In this document: positions 48,359-57,170 of the stretch, piece by piece
Layout: each line of letters begins with the position of its first letter
How positions within the stretch are numbered: position 1 is the stretch's first letter
Assembly: GCA_024278855.1 (NCBI GenBank)
Contig: JAJRSJ010000007.1
Coordinates: 18,070 to 82,069, forward strand
Source: Alphaproteobacteria bacterium
GTDB lineage: Bacteria > Pseudomonadota > Alphaproteobacteria > Caulobacterales > Maricaulaceae
Length of the DNA stretch: 64,000 nt
Direction: 5' to 3'
Position numbers and translations under genes: made by a program
Notes under the pieces: model-generated
Told to the model about the DNA's origin: nothing
Database searches by the model: none
What the model saw: only the letters and a program-made list of their open reading frames with translations

Positions 48359-48715
48359 ATGAGTATCAAACACGTCCGAGCCTTGCGCAAAAACCAGACC
48401 CGCGCCGAAGACATCTTCTGGCACGAAGTTCGCAACCGCCTGTTCCTAAACCTGAAATTCCGCCGCCAAGTCCCCATCGGTAAATACATTGCCGATTTTG
48501 TTTGTGAACAGGAAAAACTCATCATAGAACTGGACGGTGACCAACACGAGCAGAGCGAAGCATATGACGAGGAACGAACGCGAGTGCTGGAAAATTACGG
48601 CTACCGTGTCGTCAGGTACTGGAACGAAGATTTGTATGAGGGCATAGACCGTGTTTTCGAAGAATTAAGTTATCTGGTAGGTGATGCAAGGGCGGAGAGA
48701 AAATGTGATAAATAA
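48359..48715 (+). CDS. DUF559 family endonuclease-like protein
   Basis: 118 residues from the ATG at 48359, with AAGGAGAGG ten bases upstream; that ribosome binding site is the right end of repeat copy A. A longer frame runs into the repeat. The fold is the restriction-endonuclease-like DUF559 (related to Vsr mismatch endonuclease): FWHEVRNRLFLNLKFRRQVPIGKYIADFVC, the acidic pair ELDGDQHEQ, and RVVRYWNEDL. Asp and Glu of FVCEQEKLIIELDGDQH are the likely metal ligands. Such small proteins are often found as single genes near repeats. Whether it acts on the repeats is inference. Confidence 0.8.
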   Translation: MSIKHVRALRKNQTRAEDIFWHEVRNRLFLNLKFRRQVPIGKYIADFVCEQEKLIIELDGDQHEQSEAYDEERTRVLENYGYRVVRYWNEDLYEGIDRVFEELSYLVGDARAERKCDK

Positions 48716-48752
48716 GGTGCTCATCTTTACAAATGAAAACTTGTTTTCATTA

Positions 48753-48940
48753 CCTCTCCTCGGGGAGAGGTCGAGCGAAGCGAGGGTGAGGGGATATAAT
48801 GATAAATAGAATACTAAACACAGTGCTCACCGCAAGCGCAAACATGATTTCCCCTCACCCGCGCCCTCTTGGAAGTGCCCCTGGGGTGCAGGGCGCAAGA
48901 GCGAACGCGGCCTCTCCCATCTTTATTTTTGGGGGAGAGG
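48753..48940. repeat. 188-bp element, copy C (diverged relative of A and B)
   Basis: The ends are CCTCTCCTCGGGGAGAGG with GGTGAGGGG, and CCCCTCACCCGC ... CCTCTCCC plus GGGGGAGAGG. The interior differs from A and B and contains an additional insertion. The element begins 37 bases after the DUF559 stop, so the gene is flanked by A and C. Confidence 0.75.
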
Positions 48941-48961
48941 AAAGGGAGTTTGACTTACCAT

Positions 48962-49104
48962 CCGCTCATCCCCGACCCCGATCGGGGAACCAGCGTATAA
49001 AGAGCGTAGCAAAACTACGCACATTATTATTTCCCGGTCGTCGCACGCTCCTCTTCGCCTCTTGTTTGAACAAACTGGATACCCGCTTGCGCGGGCATGA
49101 GCGG
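48962..49104. repeat. Second repeat type with inverted ends
   Basis: The left end CCGCTCATCCCCG...CGGGGAACCAG and the right end CTGGATACCCG...CGGGCATGAGCGG are inverted copies of each other, each with its own internal palindrome. The right end resembles a CTGGATACCCGC-type palindrome that is frequent in proteobacterial intergenic DNA. Between 49105 and 49142 there is only an AT-rich stretch leading into the next gene. Confidence 0.6.
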
Positions 49105-49142
49105 GGTGTTTTAATATTGTTTAATATCTACAGGTTGCTAAC

Positions 49143-49796
49143 ATGATTACATTAGGTTTTGACCCAGGTGGAATAGGTAACTTTGGTTGCGCGATTCTGA
49201 ATTTTGAAGACTTTACAGCCAGTGTAAAAACAGTTTCTTCCGTTGATGAGGCTATGAAGTGGATAGGGGAGGTAACCTCTCGTAGCTGCAAGCCACAAGC
49301 AATAGGGATTGATACATTGATGCATTGGCAGACCACGCAATCTGGTTGGCGTGGAGCCGATGAGTATTTGAAGCGCTTATACCCAGATAAGGAGATTAAA
49401 AAGAGTATTGCGGCTTGCAATTCTCTTTATAGTGCGATGACTGTACAGGGGATAACATTGGCAACTTATATTAGAAAAACATGGCCTGATGTGACAATTA
49501 CAGAGACCCACCCAAAATTATTATGGTATGAATTAAACGACCGAGAATACCCCCGTAAACAGAATGTTGAAAATGTTTTGGGAGAATTAAATGAGCATAT
49601 GAGACAGTTAGAGATAGTATGCAATGAATTAAGAAATGACCATGAATACGATGCTTTACTTTCAGCATGGGCAGCAGGGAAAGGGATCACAGATAATTGG
49701 GAGGACATTGTTGGATTTAAAGCTGAACAACAAATAAACGAAAATGTTTATCCAATTGATAGAGCAAAATACTATTGGCCGAGGAAAGAAGAATAA
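49143..49796 (+). CDS. DUF429-like (RNase H-fold) protein, probably acquired
   Basis: 217 residues. LGFDPGGIGNFGCAIL resembles the first strand and Asp of an RNase H-like fold. IGIDTLMHW gives a second Asp-bearing strand, ITETHPKLLWYEL a later motif, and NDHEYDALLSAWAAG the final acidic helix, an arrangement like DUF429 predicted nucleases. The gene is visibly more AT-rich than its neighbours and uses different codons, which suggests transfer. It sits between pccB and pccA. Its stop TAA overlaps the ATG that would naturally start pccA (49796). Confidence 0.65.
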   Translation: MITLGFDPGGIGNFGCAILNFEDFTASVKTVSSVDEAMKWIGEVTSRSCKPQAIGIDTLMHWQTTQSGWRGADEYLKRLYPDKEIKKSIAACNSLYSAMTVQGITLATYIRKTWPDVTITETHPKLLWYELNDREYPRKQNVENVLGELNEHMRQLEIVCNELRNDHEYDALLSAWAAGKGITDNWEDIVGFKAEQQINENVYPIDRAKYYWPRKEE

Positions 49797-51828
49797 TGAT
49801 AAAAAAATCCTCATAGCTAACCGGGGCGAGATTGCCTGCCGGGTTATTAAGACCGCCAAGCTCATGGGCATATCTACTGTTGCCGTGTATTCTGATGCGG
49901 ATAAAAATGCGCTGCATGTATCTATGGCGGATGAAGCGGTTTATATTGGGGCTTCTGCGGCGTCCGAGAGCTATCTTGTTATGGACAAGATACTTGCTGC
50001 CATCGCGGACACTGGGGCGGATGCTGTGCATCCTGGGTATGGGTTTCTTTCGGAGAATAAAGCGTTTGCCTTGGCTCTTGAAGCTGCGGGGGTTGTGTTT
50101 ATTGGGCCTAATGTTGTGGCGATTGAGGCTATGGGGGATAAGATTGCGTCTAAGAAATTGGCTATAAAAGCCGGGGTTTCTTGTGTGCCGGGGCATATGG
50201 GGTTGATTGAGGATGCGGACGAGGCCGTGAAAATAGCCAACAAGGTTGGTTATCCGGTGATGATTAAGGCGTCGGCGGGCGGCGGCGGTAAGGGGATGCG
50301 GGTTGCTTACACGGACGAAGAAGCGCGGGAGGGTTTCGCCTCCTCCAAGAACGAGGCCAAGTCTGCGTTCGGCGACGACCGGATATTCATTGAAAAATTT
50401 ATTGAAGGCCCGCGCCATATTGAAATTCAGGTGTTGGGTGACAAGCACGGCAATATCATCCACTTGAACGAACGGGAATGCTCGATCCAGCGCCGCAACC
50501 AGAAAGTCATTGAAGAAGCCCCGTCGCCGTTTTTGGATGCGGCTACTCGCGAAGCTATGGGGGCCGAAGCTATCGCCCTAGCGGCCATTGTTGATTATGA
50601 CAGCGCCGGGACGGTGGAATTTATTGTCGATAAGGACAAAAACTTTTACTTTCTGGAGATGAACACCCGATTGCAGGTCGAGCATCCGGTGACGGAACTT
50701 ATTACCGGGGTTGATCTGGTCGAGCATATGATCCGCGTGGCCAGCGGCGAGAAACTTAAATTAAAGCAAAAAGACATCAAGCTAACTGGCTGGGCCATTG
50801 AAAGCCGCATCTACGCCGAAGACCCGTACCGTAATTTCTTGCCCAGTATTGGTCGGCTGTCCCGCTACCGTCCGCCAGTCGAGGGTAAAACTGACGACAA
50901 TAACGAAGAAAGTGCTATCGTGCGCAATGATACGGGCGTCTATGAGGGCGGTGAAATCTCCATGTATTACGACCCGATGATCGCCAAATTATGCACATGG
51001 GGCGAGGATCGGGGCATGGCCACCGAGGCCATGAAGCAGGCACTTGATAATTTTGAGATTGTAGGCGTCGGGCATAATATCCCGTTCCTAAGCGCCGTTA
51101 TGGAGCATGACCGGTTCATGCGCGGCGATTTGACCACAAATTATATTGCCGAAGAATTCCCGGACGGCTTCGTGGGTCACCCGCTCAATCCCGGTCATGC
51201 CCGCGCTATTGCATCGTGTTGCACCCTAATGGCGCAGTTTCTGGCCGCCCGCGCTGCCACCGCGTCCGGGATTTTGCCCGGCCATGCCCGCAGCGTACCG
51301 ACCCATGTTATTGTCGATGTTGGTGAGCGGACTTATGATATAAGCACCGAGAAAACCAACGGGCTTTATCTCGTCACCAGTAGCGAAGACGGTTCTGACA
51401 AGGCGGCGGTCGAGCTAGAAATATCTTCGGGCTGGACACCGGGGCAACCACTGGTCAAGGCCATAGTGGACAATAAAGATTTCACTTTTGCCGCTAAACC
51501 CATCCCCCAAGGCTATATGGTCTATTACCGGGGTAGTACGGTGGAGGTCAATGTCCGCATCCACGCCCACGCCGAACTGGCCAAACTCATGCCCGAAAAA
51601 ATTCTACCGGATACTTCAAACCTGCTCCTATGCCCGATGCCTGGCGTTATTGTCTCGGTATTGGTAAAGGAGGGCGACGAGGTGCAGGACGGGCAGGCGC
51701 TCGCAGTCGTAGAAGCCATGAAAATGGAAAACACTCTACGGGCCGAGAAGAAGGCGGTGGTGTCGAAGGTAAATGCGAAGGCCGGAGATAATCTCGCGGT
51801 TGATGCGGTGATTATGGAGTTTGGGTAA
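49796..51828 (+). CDS. pccA: Propionyl-CoA carboxylase, alpha (biotin) subunit; start region disturbed by one base
   Basis: The body from KKILIANRGEIACRVI to the C-terminus is intact: biotin carboxylase (IKASAGGGGKGMRV, EMNTRLQVEHPVTE), BT domain, and biotinyl domain with EAMKMEN near the end. The family start is M.KKILIAN. An ATG at 49796 followed by ATA and seven A (49801-49807) gives exactly this sequence only if an eighth A is present. As written, the frame is open upstream to ATG 49744 or TTG 49756 within the DUF429 gene, which would add 14-20 unrelated residues. Either the A tract is one base short (error or real), or the gene now starts inside its neighbour. It carboxylates biotin with ATP and bicarbonate for PccB. 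Confidence 0.88.
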
Positions 51829-51970
51829 AGTCCTCTCCTTGGGGAGAGGATTTAGGTGAGGGGACATATGTTTAGTGCTCCATCAAACTTAGTATTTACT
51901 GCAACATTTTGCATTACTTCCCCTCACCCGCAGTTCGCAAGGGCGAACGCGGCCTCTCCCCAAGGAGAGG
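51825..51970. repeat. 146-bp inverted-repeat-ended element, copy B
   Basis: Same length and ends as copy A. It begins inside the stop codon region of pccA (51826-51828) and ends 24 bases before the U32 peptidase stop. Differences to A are mostly transitions spread through the middle, which argues for ageing after duplication rather than recent copying. Confidence 0.85.
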
Positions 51971-51974
51971 AAAT

Positions 51975-52008
51975 TTATTACTCCGCCGCGCTTATTACTC
52001 CGCCGCGC
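51975..52008. repeat. 17-bp tandem duplication over the U32 stop codon
   Basis: TTATTACTCCGCCGCGC is present twice in succession, followed by a partial third unit. It duplicates the last codons and the stop of the minus-strand U32 gene. Confidence 0.85.
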
Positions 52009-53704
52009 TTATTACATCTTCCCGCATATCCCTATCCAACAACTGCCCTTGTTTTTTGCCCGCCATTAAATCCCGTGCCTTTGCGTAGGCCGGGTCGTTC
52101 CAGAACATTAGGCAGCCATTGCAACCGCGCCCGCAGCAGCCGTCGAGGCCTAGCTTTGGATTGACCTTGGGTTTTCGGGTTTTGTTGGCCTCGGCTACGG
52201 ATTTTTTAAGGGCGTCTCGGCGGCGCACATAGAGCGGGTTTTCGGGATCGTCGGTGCGGCCCGAGACTTCGAGGCGTTGGGCGACTTTGTCCAGCTTGAC
52301 CCGGTTCCATTGGGCTTCGGTCAGTAGCGTTTCTTTGCGCACGACGGTGCCGACCGGGATGCGGGCTTTGAGGTTCTCCAAGTTTTCTTTGTCAAATAGC
52401 GTGAACGGAATACGGATGATGGGTTTAATGCCCGCGTGAACCACGTCCGTAATATTGCCGGGATAGTCTTTATTAATCTGTCCATCTTTGCTAGCGACAT
52501 TTTCAAATTCGTACAGACGTAATAGAACAGTTTCTTTTCCGTCCGGCGTTAGAAATTCCATGACATCCCCGGCTTGCAGGCGGTTTTTCACATTTAGATA
52601 AAACGCGGTGTCATCGACGTCTATGATCGAGCCAGCAAATTCCCATGCGCCCAATGTCTGGGTTTGTTCGTAATTATGGCCATAATTGGTCAAGCGCCCA
52701 TCGTGAAAGGCGAGGGTGAAGCCGCGGTTAGAGACATTCATCAGCTCATTCATATAGGGCTTGGGATTGAATTTCTCCGGGTCGCTGGCCCAATCATCCA
52801 TGGCGGCGCGGTAGGCGCGGGCAACTACGGCTACATAATAAACGGACTTGCCGCGCCCTTCGACTTTGAGGCTATCTACCCCAAGCGCCAAATACTCATC
52901 TAGTTTAGGCATCAGGCACAAGTCTTTGGAATTTAAGATATAAGCTGCGTCATTACTCTCTTCTATGGGCATGAAATCACCGGGTCTGTGGCCTTCTTCG
53001 AGTAAAAACTCGAACATGTCTTTATTGTCTTCGGTGATTTCTAATTCTTCCACCGTACCGTCTTTGAGGCGCAAATGCATCTTATAGCCCCAACGGCACG
53101 AATTGGCGCAATTGCCTTGATTGGCGCCGCGCTCGGACATGAAATTAGACAGCAAACAGCGCCCGGAATATGTCATGCACATGGCCCCGTGGACGAAGGC
53201 TTCCAACTTGATATTTGGGCATTTCTAGCGGATTTCGGTAAGCTCGGCGAACGAAACTTCGCGGGCCAGCACGCATAAATCCGCCCCCATATCCTCCCAA
53301 AATTTCACCGACATCCATGAACAAACATTGGCTTGGGTCGAGACATGCAAAGGCACATCTGGCGCATGGGTTTTCACATATTGAAACACGCCGGGGTCGG
53401 CAATAATCACCCCGTCTGGCTTTAGATCTTTGATAGTTGCCACATATTCTTCCAGTTTGGGCACGTCTTTGTTGTGGGAAAATAGGTTGAGCGTCAGATA
53501 AATCCGCTTGCCGCGCGCGTGGGCAAACTCGATGCCCTCACGGATTTGCTCTAATGAAAACTCGGATTTTGTCCGCAAGGACATATCTGGCGTGCCTAGA
53601 TATATAGCGTCCGCACCGTACAGCACCGCAGTTTTCAATTTGTCGAGATTGCCGGCAGGCATCAACAATTCTGATTTCAACATTTTTGGCTCTTTTAGGG
53701 TCAT
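51995..53704 (-). pseudogene. U32 family peptidase / tRNA hydroxylation (TrhP-like) protein with in-frame TAG
   Basis: The first section starts at ATG 53704 (AAGAGG six bases upstream) and runs 159 codons with MPAGNLDKLKTAVLYGADAIYLG and LHVSTQANVCS, as in U32 proteins. It ends at TAG 53225-53227 in EIR-stop-KCPNIKLEAFVHG, where relatives have a sense codon such as Glu or Ala. The same frame continues without any other defect to 51995, with MCMTYSGRCLLSN and the GNCANSCRW cysteines expected to bind an iron-sulfur cluster, and a C-terminal CCGRGCNGC cluster. TrhP homologues make 5-hydroxyuridine in tRNA. The downstream part could start from a TTG at 53206. Nonsense mutation, sequencing error and stop readthrough are the options. 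Confidence 0.75.
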
Positions 53705-53807
53705 GGTGCGCCTCTTGTCATATTTGCCCGCTTGTAACAATACTAAATTGCAACACTGCGTTAACTTACAAATTCTACACTGGCGCAAACTTGACTATGG
53801 ATTCGTT

Positions 53808-56017
53808 ATGTGCCGCATCATGTTATCAATATTATTGCTTATCTCATTATTCATGAGTGTAACTGCTTTTGCACAAACATTCCCGCCAAAGGACCGCCCC
53901 AAGATAGGCCTAGTGCTTGGCGGCGGCGGCGCTAAAGGTCTGGCCCATGTGGGGGTGATCAAAGCACTTGAAGACCACCAAATACCGGTAGATGTTATTG
54001 CAGGCACATCTATGGGGGCGATTGTCGGGGCGCTTTATGCATCTGGCTATAGCGCGGACGAGCTGCTTAATATCACCAATGAGCTTGATTGGCATGAATT
54101 GTTTAATGACAAAACTTCCCGTGGCCGCTCGACATTTCGCCGTAAAACCGACGAGTTTGGGTTTCTAACCGATTATAAAGTCACGTTTAAAAACGGGAAG
54201 CTTGTATTGCCGCAAGGGATAATTCAGGGCCAAAACCTGTTTTTGGAACTCTCCAGCCTGTTGTCCGAAACCCGTTCCGTTGGTAAGTTTGAAGACTTAC
54301 CCATACCGTTCAGGCTCGTGGCTACGGATCTCAGCACAGGCAAGGCTGCTGTTATGAAAGACGGGGATTTGGCTTCGGCCGTGTTCGCGTCCATGGCCAT
54401 ACCAGGTTTGATTCCGCCAGTTGAACGCGAAGGGGTCTATCTGATTGATGGAGGGTTGGTTAACAATGTCCCGGTTGATTTGGCCCGCGCACTTGGTGCG
54501 GATATTGTCATTGTGGTCAATGTTGGTACGGATCCCAAGCCCGTCTCCGAGATTGGTAATTTTATTGAAGTCTTGCGCCAAACACAGATCATCCTGACCA
54601 GGGAAAACACAGAAGCCCAAATCAAGTCTCTAAAACAAGGGGATATTTTAATCGAGCCGAAACTGGAGGGCTTTAGTGCTGCCAGTTTCGACCAGGCTAG
54701 CACCTTAGCCGAAATGGGCAGGACGTCGGTGCAAGCCATATTGCCAAAACTAGGCGCGTTGAAGTTAAACAACGAAGACTGGCAAGCCCATTTGATGGCC
54801 AGGCTAGCAGTGCCGCAAAAGCGGCCGGTTATTGACGAGATACAAGTGCATCAAAACTCGAAGCTGTCAGACGATTTCCTGCGCACGGGTATTTCAATTC
54901 GGCCGGGTGATATCTTTGACCCGGACTGGCTTAACAAGGATATAGACCGGCTGTACGGCAATGGTGTTTACGACCGCATCACATATGAAGTAGACCAGAC
55001 AAAAGACAAAACCGTGCTACACATTAATGCTAAGGTGAAAGAAAGCGCGGACGGGTATTTTAAATTTGGCGTACAGCTAGATTCCAATCTGGAAAACACC
55101 TCTTCATTTATTCTGGGGTGTCATACACTAAACCATTGGTCAATAAATGGGGCGGCGAATGGCGAACCGAGTTGAATATTGGCGATACACTTGAAGGCGT
55201 TACCGAGTTTTATCAGCCCGTGGGCGTTAAACAACGGTTCTTCATTGAGCCGTCCTTGTCTTTACAGCGGCAAAAAATTGATTTTTTTGATGATCTGGAT
55301 AGGCGACGCGGTGATTTGAAAGTTTTGGGGGTTGGCGGCTCTATACAAGGCGGCATGTTATTTGGCCGTTGGGGTGAACTTCGCGGCGGGCTTTCCAGGT
55401 CGAAAATCAAACTCAGTTTTACGGACGATACGCTTGGGCTTGCTGCGCTCACGTTGGACGACAGTTTTCTCTTGGCCCGCGCAACCGTGGACACGTTGGA
55501 TAGTTTGTCGTTCCCGACTAGCGGCGGGTTTATAACGGCGGAATATCAGGTGCATGATACATTTTTGGGCGGTGATACACAGTTTAATCAATCAACACTA
55601 AATGTATATAAACCGTTCACTGTAGGGCGGCACACATTAGGGTTAGGTACGCGGTTCTCTGGCGCGACTGGACGGGACGCCAATTTGATCGGGACATCAA
55701 ATTTGGGTGGATTTTTGGCGCTGTCCGGGTTCAGCCGGGACGAGCTGTCCGGACAATATGCGGTTGTGGCATTGGCGAGCTATTATTACCGCCTCAATCG
55801 GCAAGCGACATTGTTCGATTTACCGCTCTATGTGGGCGGCTCCCTCGAGGCCGGTAATGTTTATCAGTCATTTGACGCCATTAGCCTCGATCAAGCGATC
55901 TATGCCAGTAGCTTATTTGCCGGTATGAAATCGCCCCTGGGGCCAGTGTTTGTTGGTATTGGTTACAACGACAAAGGCAATACGTCGCTTTATTTTTCTA
56001 TTGGCAGTTTCTTCTAG
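53808..56017 (+). CDS. Patatin-like phospholipase fused to Omp85-type barrel (PlpD-like), frame-broken
   Basis: It starts at ATG 53808 with a signal peptide (ILLLISLFMSVTAFAQ). The patatin domain has the oxyanion loop GLVLGGGGAKGLAHVG, the nucleophile GTSMG (Ser68) and the DGG aspartate near residue 214. A POTRA-like region follows (about 335-415), then a 16-strand-type BamA/TamA barrel ending in FSIGSFF. The frame shifts at GGGG 55115-55118: one more G restores it, and the joined sequence LG-VSYTKPLVNKWGGEW is smooth. The intact class is a type Vd autotransporter that secretes a lipase. As written, the barrel is detached from the lipase part, so the gene would be inactive in secretion. Confidence 0.82.
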
Positions 56018-56076
56018 GGGCTTTACTTTCAGGTTTTACTGGCGTAGGGGTAGATTACCAAAAAGGGAGACGGCTT

Positions 56077-56508
56077 ATGAAACGCATAGCTTATATTATT
56101 ATTGGATTGGTGGTTATTGTTATGATTGCATTTTTATTACTAGGCAAAAAATCACAAAAAGGCACCGCGCCAGGATTGGTGGACGGACGTTTGGCGGCCT
56201 GTTCATCAAAGCCAAATTGTGTGTCTAGCGAAGACGGCACGGATGCAAAGCACAAAACTGACCCACTCGCAGGTGTCTCGCTCTTGGAGGTGCAAAAGGC
56301 GGTTGAGGCGATTGGCGGGGTCATTACCAGGTCACAAAAGGATTATTTTTCGGCTGAATTTCGTTCAAATATATTTAAATTTGTCGATGATGTTGAAGCT
56401 AGGCAAGACGGCGAAAATGTCCAAATTCGTTCAGCCTCAAGGGTCGGGCATTCAGACGCCGGTGTTAATAAAAAACGAATGGCGGCCTTACGTGCCGCTT
56501 TGAAATAG
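56077..56508 (+). CDS. DUF1499 family protein
   Basis: 143 residues with an N-terminal helix (IAYIIIGLVVIVMIAFLLLG) and the cysteine motif ACSSKPNCVSSE near residue 45, the signature of DUF1499. The remainder is a mixed alpha/beta domain (SAEFRSNIFKFVDDVEAR, VQIRSASRVGHSD). It is probably attached to the membrane and faces the periplasm. Function unknown. It is eight bases upstream of folE. Confidence 0.82.
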   Translation: MKRIAYIIIGLVVIVMIAFLLLGKKSQKGTAPGLVDGRLAACSSKPNCVSSEDGTDAKHKTDPLAGVSLLEVQKAVEAIGGVITRSQKDYFSAEFRSNIFKFVDDVEARQDGENVQIRSASRVGHSDAGVNKKRMAALRAALK

Positions 56509-56516
56509 GGTCGGGC

Positions 56517-57068
56517 ATGCCTAAAAAAATCGACCATGCCAAAGTCAAATCCTTGGTGCGCGAACTGTTGACGGCCCTCGGCGAGGACCCTGACCGTGAG
56601 GGGCTGAAAGATACCCCGCGCCGCATTGCCAATTTCTGGCGCGAATTTATTGAATATGATGCGGGCAAGCTTGATACGACATTTAGCGCGGTCAAGCATA
56701 ACCAAATGGTTTGCGTCACCGGTCTTCGGGTCTGGGCAATGTGTGAGCATCATATGTTGCCGTTTTGGTGTGATATTTCCATCGCTTATATCGCCGACAA
56801 GAAAGTCCTGGGCCTGTCAAAATTCGCCCGTATTGCCCACAAACACGCCCACAAATTGACCCTGCAAGAACAACTGGTTTCGGACATTTTGGAAGAGGTG
56901 AGGGGTATTCTTAAAACTGATGATGTTGCGGTCTTGGCCAAGGGTGAGCATCTATGCATGACCATGCGCGGCATAAAAACCCCCCACAAAATGATTTCCT
57001 CCGCCCTGGACGGTCAATTCCACAAACCAGCGCAACGGGCAGAGTTTTTCAATCTTGTGAATGGGTGA
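56517..57068 (+). CDS. folE: GTP cyclohydrolase I
   Basis: 183 residues with the conserved sequence DPDREGLKDTPRRIA, the Zn-binding CEHHMLPF, GLSKFARI and the C-terminal region with HLCMTMRG (third Zn ligand Cys). It converts GTP to 7,8-dihydroneopterin triphosphate for folate and queuosine. The length is a little short of the E. coli protein, as in other alphaproteobacteria. It is downstream of the DUF1499 gene in the same operon. Confidence 0.96.
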   Translation: MPKKIDHAKVKSLVRELLTALGEDPDREGLKDTPRRIANFWREFIEYDAGKLDTTFSAVKHNQMVCVTGLRVWAMCEHHMLPFWCDISIAYIADKKVLGLSKFARIAHKHAHKLTLQEQLVSDILEEVRGILKTDDVAVLAKGEHLCMTMRGIKTPHKMISSALDGQFHKPAQRAEFFNLVNG

Positions 57069-57143
57069 GAGGTAAAGCAGCAATGCAGCTTAACATTTGC
57101 ACTGCCCCTGCGGGCTAGCACTTGTACCGCACACTAGCACTGC

Positions 57144-57170
57144 GTGTTAAACCGCTTTGCGGTCTAACAC
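57144..57170. terminator. Hairpin overlapping the glnA stop codon
   Basis: GTGTTA-A-ACCGC-TTT-GCGGT-C-TAACAC is an almost perfect inverted repeat. It includes the glnA stop (57164-57166) and lies between the convergent folE and glnA genes. There is no T run on either side, so it may act as a processing or bidirectional stop structure rather than as a classic terminator. Confidence 0.5.

Noticed and set aside
48203..49104. Possible CRISPR array
   Set aside because: Repeats are few, long, unequal in spacing and inverted; no regular spacer pattern and no cas genes.
51856..52164. Plus-strand frame of about 100 codons through repeat B
   Set aside because: It runs through the repeat and antisense to the U32 gene; no ribosome binding site and no protein-like composition.
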